From Terriglobales bacterium (GTDB lineage Bacteria; Acidobacteriota; Terriglobia; Terriglobales; Acidobacteriaceae), in the NCBI GenBank assembly GCA_015655315.1, contig JAATFH010000561.1:1-35896 (forward strand): DNA of 35,896 nt, read 5' to 3'. Under the pieces are notes generated by a model that was not told where the DNA came from, did not search any database, and saw nothing but the letters and a program-made list of their open reading frames with translations. Below, piece by piece: positions 27,467 to 35,896 of the stretch. Made by a program: the position numbers and the translations under genes. The number at the start of each line of letters is the position of its first letter. Within the stretch, counting starts at the first letter, position 1.

Positions 27467-28341
27467 GATCGCATCCGGCAGAATACGATTTTGCTTCTCC
27501 CGGTAGTCTCGCGGGTGTTCTGGAGCGGCTCGACAGCGAGCCCGGCGAGTGGCTGCCCGTTGCCGGAGGGACAGAAGTGATGGTGCAGTATGGCGCGGGC
27601 AGGCTCAGAGCGCGGCGGTTGTTGAACCTGTGGAATATCGTCGACCTCCGCCAGATTACTGAAACCAGCGAACACCTTTCGATTGGCGGAGGCTGCACGT
27701 TTGCTCAACTGCGCGGGCATGTATCGGTGCAGGAGCACTTCCCGCTGCTCGCACAAGCTGCGTCGTGGACAGGCGGCATCGCCAACCAGAACCGCGCGAC
27801 GATTGCGGGAAACATCGTTAACGCTTCGCCCGCCGCGGATTCTCCTCCGGCGCTGCTTGTGTATGAGGCAGAGTTGGAGTTGATCTCTGCGCGCGGTACG
27901 CGAAGAATCGCATACGCCGATTTTCATCTCGGTTACAAAAAGACTGCGCTTCAGCCACGCGAGCTTTTACTGGCGATCCATCTGCAGAAACGCTTTGCCG
28001 GGTGGTTTCGCTACGCGCAAAAGACCGGGGCACGCAACGCGCAGGCGATCTCAAAGATCTGCGTTGCAGCGGTCGGAAAGCTGCGCGATGGCCGCGTCGA
28101 AGCGTTGCATATCGGCATGGGAGCAGTCGCACCAACGCCGCTTCGTTTGCGCAAAACAGAAGAGGCATTGTTGGGAACTATTTTGACAGAGGACGCGATC
28201 GCCAACGGTCGACGCATGCTCCTGACTGAGATCGCGCCGATCGACGATATACGTTCGTCAGCCGAATACCGGCGGCAGGTCGCGGCCAATTTACTGGAGG
28301 ACATGCTGCGAAACTTTGCCGCAAAGGGGAACGCAGCGTGA
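27463..28341 (+). CDS. Xanthine dehydrogenase, FAD-binding subunit
   Basis: 292 aa; LPVAGGTEVMVQYGAG, IGGGCTFAQLRGH, ANQNRATIAGNIVNASPAADSPPALL. Confidence 0.93.
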   Translation: MRSHPAEYDFASPGSLAGVLERLDSEPGEWLPVAGGTEVMVQYGAGRLRARRLLNLWNIVDLRQITETSEHLSIGGGCTFAQLRGHVSVQEHFPLLAQAASWTGGIANQNRATIAGNIVNASPAADSPPALLVYEAELELISARGTRRIAYADFHLGYKKTALQPRELLLAIHLQKRFAGWFRYAQKTGARNAQAISKICVAAVGKLRDGRVEALHIGMGAVAPTPLRLRKTEEALLGTILTEDAIANGRRMLLTEIAPIDDIRSSAEYRRQVAANLLEDMLRNFAAKGNAA

Positions 28342-28859
28342 TGACGGCACAGGCAGTTCTGGCTGGATGGAACTCACTTAACGACGATGCGGCGGCGGCA
28401 GAAATCCTGTCGTGCTGCGGTTCGACACGCTGGGCAAAGGAGTTGGCACAAGCAAGGCCCATCACCGATGAGGCGGTTCTGTTGAACCGCTCCGACGCTA
28501 TCTGGCTGGATTTGTCGCCTGTTGATTGGGATGAAGCCTTCCGGAACCATCCTCGTATCGGCGAGCAGAAGTTGGCAGCTACTGCAATGGGTCAGTCAGC
28601 GACATGGTCGCGGCAGGAGCAGAGCGGAGTCAACTCATCAGATTCTGAAATTCACGATGAACTGGCGCGGGGTAACGCTCTTTATGAAAAGCGTTTTGGA
28701 CGTATTTTTCTTGTGTGTGCCACGGGTAAGTCAGCCGCCGAAATGCTGGCTCTCTTAGAGCATCGGCTGGGCAACGACCCGCAAACCGAATTGCAGGAGG
28801 CCGTCGAGCAGCAGCGGCAGATCACTCGCATTCGTCTGCGAAAATGGCTGGATAGGTAG
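28338..28859 (+). CDS. uraD: 2-oxo-4-hydroxy-4-carboxy-5-ureidoimidazoline decarboxylase
   Basis: 173 aa; DWDEAFRNHPRIGEQK, FGRIFLVCATGKSAAEMLALLEHRLGNDPQTELQEAVEQQRQITRIRL. Confidence 0.92.
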   Translation: MMTAQAVLAGWNSLNDDAAAAEILSCCGSTRWAKELAQARPITDEAVLLNRSDAIWLDLSPVDWDEAFRNHPRIGEQKLAATAMGQSATWSRQEQSGVNSSDSEIHDELARGNALYEKRFGRIFLVCATGKSAAEMLALLEHRLGNDPQTELQEAVEQQRQITRIRLRKWLDR

Positions 28860-28869
28860 GAATCAAGGC

Positions 28870-29211
28870 ATGAAGGGAATTTCGACACACATTCTCGACC
28901 TTACCCGCGGCCGTCCGGCGGACGGCGTAGCTGTACGGCTGCATCGCCACGAACAGGGCTCGTGGCGCGTCATTGCCGCGCGCAGAACGGATCAGGATGG
29001 GCGTATTCCCGATCTCTTGCCGGCGAATGAGATTCTGCAAAGAGGGTTCTATCGTTTGCGTTTTGGAACAAGCGCCTATTTTCGCGGCAGAGGAGTCGAG
29101 AGCTTTCATCCGTTTGTCGATATCGCCTTTCAGGTGCGCGATACTGGGGAGCATTATCATGTTCCGCTTCTGATTACACCGCATGGCTATTCCACCTACC
29201 GTGGGAGTTGA
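28870..29211 (+). CDS. uraH: 5-hydroxyisourate hydrolase (transthyretin-like)
   Basis: 113 aa; STHILDLTRGRPADGVAVRLHRH, FHPFVDIAFQV, HYHVPLLITPHGYSTYRGS. Confidence 0.95.
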   Translation: MKGISTHILDLTRGRPADGVAVRLHRHEQGSWRVIAARRTDQDGRIPDLLPANEILQRGFYRLRFGTSAYFRGRGVESFHPFVDIAFQVRDTGEHYHVPLLITPHGYSTYRGS

Positions 29212-29229
29212 GAGGAAATATCCCGAGCG

Positions 29230-30078
29230 ATGATTACACTGGGCGAAAACCAATACGGCAAATCACGCGTTCGCGTGATGAAGGTCGAGCGCAGCGATGG
29301 GCGTCACGAAGTTTTTGAATGGAACGTGGAGGTCTGGTTGAAGGGTGATTTCACTCGTTGCTTTGAAGATGGGGATAACAGCCGCATTCTGCCCACGGAC
29401 ACGATGAAGAATACGGTCTATTCGCTTGCTCGTTCCTCAAGGGCGTCGACGATCGAAGAATTTGCAACTGAATTGGTGACGTATTTCTTAATGAATCAGT
29501 CACAAGTGGAAGAAGCAGGAGCAAGCATACGATCGACTCGATGGAAGCACATTTTCACGGACACCGGTGAGCACTCTATGGCATTTATTCAAGATGGTTC
29601 TGTTATTGAAACCGTTACAGTTACGTATCCGCGCACTGGACCGGTCTCTGTAACGTCTGGATTTACAGGAATGGCAATTCTGAAGACAGTCAAATCGTCA
29701 TTCGCCGGATACTTGAAAGATAAGTTGACAACCCTGAAGGAAACACACGATCGCTTGCTGGGAACATTGGCAAGTGCGGCATGGGTATACGTCGGAACGG
29801 ATCAGGATTTTGTGGCTGCGCGAGTCCGTATTACCAATACGCTTCTGGATGCTTTCGCAGAACACGACAGCATGTCCGTTCAGCAAACGCTCTTTGCCAT
29901 GGGCAAAGCCGCACTCGAAGCCGCTCCTGAAATTTCCGAGATCCGTCTGCAAATGCCGAACAAGCATTGTAATCTTGTTGATCTCTCCGCGTTTGGACAG
30001 GATAATCCCAACCATATCTTTGTACCGACCGACGAACCCCATGGCTCGATTGAGGCATGTGTGCGGAGAGAGAATTGA
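29230..30078 (+). CDS. Urate oxidase (cofactor-free uricase)
   Basis: 282 aa; NQYGKSRVRVMKVERSDGRHEVFEWNVEVWLKGDF, NSRILPTDTMKNTVYSLAR, IRLQMPNKHCNLVDLSAFGQDNPNHIFVPTDEPHGSIEA. Confidence 0.96.
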   Translation: MITLGENQYGKSRVRVMKVERSDGRHEVFEWNVEVWLKGDFTRCFEDGDNSRILPTDTMKNTVYSLARSSRASTIEEFATELVTYFLMNQSQVEEAGASIRSTRWKHIFTDTGEHSMAFIQDGSVIETVTVTYPRTGPVSVTSGFTGMAILKTVKSSFAGYLKDKLTTLKETHDRLLGTLASAAWVYVGTDQDFVAARVRITNTLLDAFAEHDSMSVQQTLFAMGKAALEAAPEISEIRLQMPNKHCNLVDLSAFGQDNPNHIFVPTDEPHGSIEACVRREN

Positions 30079-31364
30079 ACTCGACTGTAGTTGCAGATAG
30101 CGTTCGCGCCGCGATTGCCCGCAATGCCGCTTCGACTTTGCTCGCGCGCTCGACAGCGCTGGCAGCGTGCACGGATAAGCCCGGTGAGATTCTGCGGACA
30201 TTTCTTTCCCCTGCCATGGAGCGGGTTCACCAGAGAATGCAGCCCTGGTTTGAAACTGCGGGCGCGATAGTAAGCGTGGACCGAGCGGGAAATCTTCGTG
30301 CCTTCTACCCGTCAGCTTCAAACGAAAATTCGCCGCGGCTGCTGATCGGGTCGCACCTCGATACGGTACCGAACGCCGGTGCTTACGACGGTGTGCTGGG
30401 TGTGCTCATGGGGCTTGCACTGGTCGAAGGTCTCAGCGGTCGCAAGATGCCTTTCGCGGTTGAAATCATCGGCTTCTCAGATGAAGAAGGGACACGATTC
30501 GGCATACCGTTTTTAGGCAGTCGCGCTGTAGTCAATCAACTTGACGACGCACTGCTCGGCAAAGATGCCAATGGAATCACTATCCGCGAAGCGCTGAGTG
30601 ACTATGCTGCAGGGCATCCGGAAGCGATTGAGACCTCCTTGTCTTCCATGACTACCGGGTACTTGGAGTTTCACATCGAACAGGGCCCGGTGCTGGAAAG
30701 CAAAAAACTGGCTCTTGGAGTTGTGGACTCGCTCGCGGGGCAAAGCCGCTGTCATCTTGTTTTTAATGGGCGTGCGGGGCATGCGGGGACCACACCCATG
30801 CTGCTGCGCCGCGATGCGCTCGCTGCAGCGGCCGAGTGGATGACTCGCTGCGAAATGATTGCTTCGAATGTCGAAGGGCTTATGGCTACGGTAGGACAAA
30901 TATCTGCCGAGCCAGGCGGAGTGAATGTGATCCCAGGTACTGTGCGGTGCAGCCTTGATGTACGCCATACGGATGATACGGTACGCGGCCAGTCCGTGCG
31001 GGTAATCCTTGAGGAAGCTCATGCCATCGCCGCCAGACGCGGCATGCAAGTCGATGCGGAGGAGTATCATGCTCAACCCGCAGTGCATCTCGATTCCGCC
31101 ATGATCTCTCTCTGCGATAAAGCCGTGCGTCAGGCCGGATACGCATCGATTCGCATGACGAGCGGGGCAGGTCATGATGCCATGGTGATCGCCCCACATC
31201 TTCCTGCGGCAATGGTTTTCCTGCGGAGTCCCGGTGGGATCAGTCATCATCCCGATGAAAGCGTGCTCGAAGAAGATGTTGCCGCCGCGATCCACGCCGG
31301 GCTTTGTTTCCTGGACGAGTTCGCGTTATTCCTGGCAGAGAAAGAGGGTAATCCAATTGCATAA
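30075..31364 (+). CDS. allC: Allantoate amidohydrolase (M20-type)
   Basis: ORF listed from 30057; IGSHLDTVPNAGAYDGVLGVLMGLALVE, FSDEEGTRFGIPFLGSRAVV, FHIEQGPVLESKKLALGVVDSLAGQSRCHLVFNGRAGHAGTTPM; TTGA overlap with the uricase stop. Confidence 0.88.
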   Translation: MNSTVVADSVRAAIARNAASTLLARSTALAACTDKPGEILRTFLSPAMERVHQRMQPWFETAGAIVSVDRAGNLRAFYPSASNENSPRLLIGSHLDTVPNAGAYDGVLGVLMGLALVEGLSGRKMPFAVEIIGFSDEEGTRFGIPFLGSRAVVNQLDDALLGKDANGITIREALSDYAAGHPEAIETSLSSMTTGYLEFHIEQGPVLESKKLALGVVDSLAGQSRCHLVFNGRAGHAGTTPMLLRRDALAAAAEWMTRCEMIASNVEGLMATVGQISAEPGGVNVIPGTVRCSLDVRHTDDTVRGQSVRVILEEAHAIAARRGMQVDAEEYHAQPAVHLDSAMISLCDKAVRQAGYASIRMTSGAGHDAMVIAPHLPAAMVFLRSPGGISHHPDESVLEEDVAAAIHAGLCFLDEFALFLAEKEGNPIA

Positions 31365-31365
31365 C

Positions 31366-32091
31366 ATGGGTCAGACGCGCAGCGTAAGACGGGCGAGTCA
31401 TCTCCTTCATACTCCGGATACATTTATCCGCACTCTGCTTCCCGGCTCTTCGAAGGCCAGCGTGGTCGTGCACGTGTCGCCCGCACTCGGCGCTGGTTTC
31501 ACACAGTACTCGGTTGAATTTGAATCCGGAGGCACGCTTGGCGCGGCATCCGGCCAACGATTTCTCTACGTGCTGGATGGAACGGTGACGCTCGAGCATG
31601 GCGCGGAAACTTACACGCTGCTCGAGAATGACTACGCCTATATTCCGCAGGGAAGTGAGCATATTTTCCATGCTCCGCAGGCGGCGCGTGCCGCGGTGAT
31701 CGAGCAGAAATATCGTCGAGTTGCAGATAGAAAGCTCCCGGAGTTATTGATCGGACATGAGCCATCTGTAGCGGCGCAACCGCTGATGGGGGACAGCGAT
31801 TTACTTGTGCGCTCACTGCTGCCCGATACCGAGGCGTTCGACCTCGCCGTGAATACCATGTCCTATGCGCTTGGTGCGGCATTGAGCATGGTCGAGGTTC
31901 ACGTGATGGAGCACGGACTGCTTATGCTTGAGGGTGGAGGAATCTATCGGCTCGATGACGAATGGTATCCGGTGAAGGCAGGAGATTTTATCTGGATGGC
32001 GCCTTACTGCCCGCAGTGGTTTGGAGCAATTGGAAAAGTTCCGGCGAAATATCTTATATACAAAGATTGGAACCGGCACCCTCTGGCGTGA
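31366..32091 (+). CDS. allE: (S)-ureidoglycine aminohydrolase (bicupin)
   Basis: ORF listed from 31234; MGQTRSVRRASHLLHTPDTFIRTLLPG, two cupin segments (LDGTVTLEHGAETYTLLENDYAYIPQGSEHIF; LMLEGGGIYRLDDEWYPVKAGDFIWMAPYCPQWFGA). Confidence 0.92.
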   Translation: MGQTRSVRRASHLLHTPDTFIRTLLPGSSKASVVVHVSPALGAGFTQYSVEFESGGTLGAASGQRFLYVLDGTVTLEHGAETYTLLENDYAYIPQGSEHIFHAPQAARAAVIEQKYRRVADRKLPELLIGHEPSVAAQPLMGDSDLLVRSLLPDTEAFDLAVNTMSYALGAALSMVEVHVMEHGLLMLEGGGIYRLDDEWYPVKAGDFIWMAPYCPQWFGAIGKVPAKYLIYKDWNRHPLA

Positions 32092-32092
32092 C

Positions 32093-33340
32093 ATGCATAT
32101 TGAAATCGATCAGCAACGTCTTACACGGGAGATCGACATGCTCGCGACCTTCTCTGATGTCGAGCCTCCTGCGGTTACACGCATTGTGTTCAGCGAACAA
32201 GACCTTCGCGCCCGCTCATGGTTTAAGCAACTCTGCGCCGAAGCTGGTCTGGCAACACGCGAAGACGCGGTGGGAAATACCTTTGCCCGATGGGAAGGCG
32301 CGCGCGCCGATCTGCCTGCTGTAGCCACCGGTTCTCATGTGGACGCTATTCCTTATTCCGGGAAGTTTGATGGTGTTGTCGGCGTGCTTGGCGGACTCGA
32401 ATCCATTCGCGCTCTGCAGAAGAGCGGCTTCCGACCTGCGCGCTCGATCGAATTGATTCAATTCACTGCAGAGGAGCCGACGCGCTTTGGTGTCGGTTGC
32501 CTCGGCAGCCGTCTACTCTCGGGAGCGCTGACCGATTCGGTCGATATAACGCTGCGTGACGACAGCGGAGATACCCTGAACGCTGTGCGTACACGCGCAG
32601 GATTCGGTGGCGACCTTGCTGCTGTTCGCCTGGCAGAAAATGCCTATTCTGCTTTTGTCGAGCTTCATATCGAGCAAGGACCGCTTCTTGAACGCGAGAA
32701 TACTCCTATCGGCGTCGTCACCAACATCGCAGCGCCGGCGAGTTTTCTGGTAACGATTGAGGGGCAGGGAGGACACGCCGGTGGCACTTTGATGCCCGGA
32801 CGTCGCGATGCGCTTTGCGCTGCCTCTGAACTGATTCTGGAGATCGAGCGCCTGGCTCGCAGTTCCGGTTCTGCCGATACCGTAGCCACAGTGGGAACGT
32901 GCGAGGTGTATCCCGGTGCGATCAACAGCATTCCCAGCCGGGTCAAAGTGGGTGTCGACCTGCGCGACATTGATGGCGGCGTGCGTAATCGCGTTCTCGA
33001 TGAGATCAAAAGAGCAGCAGAAAGCATTTCGCAACAACGACAGGTACAAATGCAGATGGAGATGTTGAATGCCGACCTTCCGGCTTCATCCTCGCCGCAT
33101 GTTTTGCAGGCTATCGAATCGGCATGCGGTGAAATGAAGATTCCATCCCGCAGAATTGTAAGCCGCGCTTACCATGATTCGCTCTTCATGTCGCGGGTCG
33201 CGCCCATGGCCATGATTTTTATTCCGTGCCGCGATGGCGTCAGCCACAGACCAGACGAATATGCTGCCATCGGCGACATCGCATCTGGTGTAGAAGTGCT
33301 TGCGCGGTCGCTGGCCGCGTTATCCATTGATGTTACTTAG
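32093..33340 (+). CDS. M20-type amidohydrolase, probable ureidoglycolate amidohydrolase (second AllC paralogue)
   Basis: ORF listed from 32021; GSHVDAIPYSGKFDGVVGVLGGLESIRAL, FTAEEPTRFGVGCLGSRLLSG, HIEQGPLLERENTPIGVVTNIAAPASFLVTIEGQGGHAGGTLMPGRRDAL. Confidence 0.8.
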   Translation: MHIEIDQQRLTREIDMLATFSDVEPPAVTRIVFSEQDLRARSWFKQLCAEAGLATREDAVGNTFARWEGARADLPAVATGSHVDAIPYSGKFDGVVGVLGGLESIRALQKSGFRPARSIELIQFTAEEPTRFGVGCLGSRLLSGALTDSVDITLRDDSGDTLNAVRTRAGFGGDLAAVRLAENAYSAFVELHIEQGPLLERENTPIGVVTNIAAPASFLVTIEGQGGHAGGTLMPGRRDALCAASELILEIERLARSSGSADTVATVGTCEVYPGAINSIPSRVKVGVDLRDIDGGVRNRVLDEIKRAAESISQQRQVQMQMEMLNADLPASSSPHVLQAIESACGEMKIPSRRIVSRAYHDSLFMSRVAPMAMIFIPCRDGVSHRPDEYAAIGDIASGVEVLARSLAALSIDVT

Positions 33341-33421
33341 TCCGCGCAGGATTCTCCGAAAGGCTCACGCGTCGGATCGGCCCTGCTATCATTGAGTTCT
33401 CTTCTGCAAAGGAGAAGTTCC

Positions 33422-34972
33422 ATGTCCTCTACTACTGCGTCCCCTCTTGCAGCCTCGCTGAAACCCGCTGAGACCAACCTGCCGCAGATCACACACTGGA
33501 TTTCCGGTACTCGTGTTGAAGGCGTATCGGGAAGATTTGCCGATGTCTTTCATCCTGCTTCGGGGCATGTCCAGTCACGCGTACCACTCGCCAATGATGC
33601 CGAGATTGATCGGGCCGTCGCTGCTGCCGCGAATGCGTTTCCTGAATGGGCGTCGCAGCCGCCGCTGCGGCGTGCGCGCGTCATGTTTCGCTTCCGTGAA
33701 ATCTTTGAGCGCCGCCTCGAAGAGGTCGCCGTACTGATCAATCGCGAGCATGGCAAAGTCCTCTCGGATGCCCGAGGCGAAGCCACTCGCGGTCTTGAGG
33801 TCGTTGAGTTTGCCGCAGGGATTCCGCAACTGCTGAAGGGTGAGTTCACTGAGCAGGTTGGAGCAGGCATCGACAGCTGGTCGATGCGGCAGCCGCTCGG
33901 TGTGGTTGCCGGTATTACGCCGTTCAATTTTCCTGCGATGGTGCCGATGTGGATGTTTCCCATCGCCTTGGCATGCGGCAATACTTTCATTTTGAAACCG
34001 AGTGAGCGTGATCCCAGTTCGTCCATTCTGCTGGCTGAGATGCTGAAGGAAGCAGGATTGCCGGACGGAGTTTTTAACGTTGTGCACGGGGACAAGGTTG
34101 CTGTCGATGCCATCCTCGCGCATCCGACGATCCAAGCTGTAAGCTTTGTCGGCTCGACGCCGATTGCGGAATATGTGTATCGCGAAGGCACAAGGCACGG
34201 CAAGCGGGTGCAGGCTCTGGGCGGGGCGAAAAATCACATGATCGTGATGCCTGACGCCGATTTAGATCAGGCAGCAGATGCCCTTGCTGGCGCAGCATAT
34301 GGCTCGGCGGGTGAGCGCTGCATGGCGATCAGCGTTGCAGTCGCCGTTGGGAACCAGACGGCAGACAAATTGATCGAGAAGCTTGAGAGTCGTATCGCGG
34401 ATCTGCGCGTGGGGGATGGCGCAAAGGATGAGACCGATCTCGGGCCGCTCATCACGAAGCAGCATCTGGAAAAAGTCAGCAGCTACGTAAAACTTGGTGA
34501 CGAGGAAGGCGCGGAGCTTGTGGTTGACGGACGCGCGAGCGCTTTGCCACGTGGAGATGGTTTCTTCATCGGCGCATGCCTGTTTGATCATGTGAAGCCG
34601 GAGATGCGCATTTATCGCGAAGAGATTTTCGGCCCTGTATTAGGGGTTGTTCGCGTAAATAACTTTGAGACAGCGCTCAAACTGATCAATGAACACGAGT
34701 ACGGCAACGGAACCTCGTTGTTTACCCGCGATGGCGACACAGCTCGCGATTTTGCACGGAGAGTGCAGGTTGGCATGGTTGGTATCAACGTCCCTATTCC
34801 AGTACCGATGGCGTTTCACAGCTTCGGCGGATGGAAGCGCTCGTTGTTTGGGGATCATGCGGTGCACGGACCGGAGGGAGTGCGGTTCTATACCCGGCTG
34901 AAGACTGTGACAGCGCGCTGGCCCACGGGAATTCGAACTGGCGTGGATACAACAATGCCCACGCTAGGATAG
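33422..34972 (+). CDS. mmsA: CoA-acylating methylmalonate/malonate-semialdehyde dehydrogenase
   Basis: ORF listed from 33392; [93 protein letters not shown]. Confidence 0.93.
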   Translation: MSSTTASPLAASLKPAETNLPQITHWISGTRVEGVSGRFADVFHPASGHVQSRVPLANDAEIDRAVAAAANAFPEWASQPPLRRARVMFRFREIFERRLEEVAVLINREHGKVLSDARGEATRGLEVVEFAAGIPQLLKGEFTEQVGAGIDSWSMRQPLGVVAGITPFNFPAMVPMWMFPIALACGNTFILKPSERDPSSSILLAEMLKEAGLPDGVFNVVHGDKVAVDAILAHPTIQAVSFVGSTPIAEYVYREGTRHGKRVQALGGAKNHMIVMPDADLDQAADALAGAAYGSAGERCMAISVAVAVGNQTADKLIEKLESRIADLRVGDGAKDETDLGPLITKQHLEKVSSYVKLGDEEGAELVVDGRASALPRGDGFFIGACLFDHVKPEMRIYREEIFGPVLGVVRVNNFETALKLINEHEYGNGTSLFTRDGDTARDFARRVQVGMVGINVPIPVPMAFHSFGGWKRSLFGDHAVHGPEGVRFYTRLKTVTARWPTGIRTGVDTTMPTLG

Positions 34973-34976
34973 GGCA

Positions 34977-35014
34977 TAAACAAAGAGCCGCTACCAAGAG
35001 CGGCTCTTTGTTTA
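34977..35014. terminator. Bidirectional intrinsic terminator
   Basis: Perfect 16-bp stem taaacaaagagccgct/accaag/agcggctctttgttta between convergent stops at 34972 and 35023. Confidence 0.88.
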
Positions 35015-35022
35015 TCGATAGA

Positions 35023-35896
35023 CTACGCCGCCGTGCACTGCTCATCCGCGATGTGAAGATGCTTGTCGAGTGTATCGATTCCGATCTCGATCTCCTCCTG
35101 CGTGATGATCAGGGGGGGCGCGATGACGAAGTGACTGACCCACGCCTGCATAGTGACACCATCGGCAAGGGTTTTCGCCGCGATTTGATCGACGACCAGT
35201 GGTTTACCGGAAACCTTGTCGGCATAAGTGTTGAAAGGTTCTTTCGTTTTCTGGTTCTTCACCAGGTCTACGGCCCAGAAGAGTCCTTTGCCGCGCACAT
35301 CTCCAACGCTCGGATGCTTTGCTTTGAGCGTATTCAGCTTCTGTTCGACAAATGGAGAGAGTTCGCGAGCGCGTTCAACGAGACCGAGCCGCTGCATTTC
35401 GCGGATAGTGGCCACTGCGGGAAGCAGCGTCATCGGATGCGCTTCGTAAGTATGTCCGTGTGCGAAGTAGTGGTCCTGGAAGAAGTCGCCGATCTTCTCT
35501 GAGGTTGCACAGAGGCCCAGCGGCACATAGGCCGACGTGATGCCTTTGGCAGTGCAGAGAATGTCGGGCGTGACGCCCCACAGGTCCATTGCAAACCATT
35601 CACCGGCGCGGCCCCAGCCGCTCATAACTTCGTCCGCGATCAGCAGGACTCCGGTTTCATCGCAGCTTCGGCGCAGCTTCGGCATGTACTCAGGTGGTGG
35701 AACAATCACGCCATTCGTGCCCACGATCGGTTCGACGATCACAGCCGCTACATCAGCCTCGTTGCGAATCATGTGCTCAAGGTAGTCGGCGCAGGCGATG
35801 CCGCATTCCGGATACGTATGCTTAATCGGACACTTGTAGCAGTGCACTTCAGGTCCGAAGATGATGCCCGGTCCTTTGCCGCGCGGCTCCATGGCC
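35023..35896 (-). CDS. Class III (omega) aminotransferase, 5' end outside the window
   Basis: VIVEPIVGTNGVIVPPPEYMPKLRRSCDETGVLLIADEVMSGWGRAGEWFAMDLWGVTPDILCTAKGITSAYVPLG carries PLP-lysine motif AKG; C-terminus at 35023. Confidence 0.9.
   Translation of the reverse strand, partial: AMEPRGKGPGIIFGPEVHCYKCPIKHTYPECGIACADYLEHMIRNEADVAAVIVEPIVGTNGVIVPPPEYMPKLRRSCDETGVLLIADEVMSGWGRAGEWFAMDLWGVTPDILCTAKGITSAYVPLGLCATSEKIGDFFQDHYFAHGHTYEAHPMTLLPAVATIREMQRLGLVERARELSPFVEQKLNTLKAKHPSVGDVRGKGLFWAVDLVKNQKTKEPFNTYADKVSGKPLVVDQIAAKTLADGVTMQAWVSHFVIAPPLIITQEEIEIGIDTLDKHLHIADEQCTAA

Noticed and set aside
1-35896. CRISPR array, rRNA operon, IS element or prophage structural genes
   Set aside because: No regularly spaced repeats, rRNA sequence, transposase or phage morphogenesis motifs seen; the only recombinase is the island integrase.

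Overview
The window looks like an acidobacterial chromosome: ADOP-type permease, HAF-repeat protein, winged-helix/TPR regulator and ECF sigma plus Ser/Thr kinase families. It has three parts. (1) 1-4.3 kb: TPR protein, APC permease and YflT-like stress protein. (2) 4.54-15.89 kb: a genomic island of about 11.3 kb in a tRNA-Ser(GCT) gene. It is bounded by a perfect 21-bp direct repeat of the tRNA 3' end and carries a tyrosine integrase next to the distal repeat. It contains an Xre-RES toxin-antitoxin pair, a papain-like secreted protease, secreted orphans and several decaying genes: a sigma-linked kinase with a frameshifted beta-propeller tail, a frameshifted HTH-ParA protein lacking Walker A lysines, and a 5'-truncated Ig-like protein. 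The tRNA's probable original terminator lies just beyond the distal repeat. (3) 16.3-35.9 kb: a marR/ADOP divergon with a palindrome inside the marR promoter, an HAF-repeat protein, a CadC-like TPR regulator, then a compact operon for nearly complete oxidative purine degradation (xanthine to glyoxylate). The operon is followed by a methylmalonate/malonate-semialdehyde dehydrogenase and a convergent class III aminotransferase, suggesting coupled pyrimidine/beta-alanine catabolism. All calls come from reading the sequence and the supplied ORFs; no database search was run.
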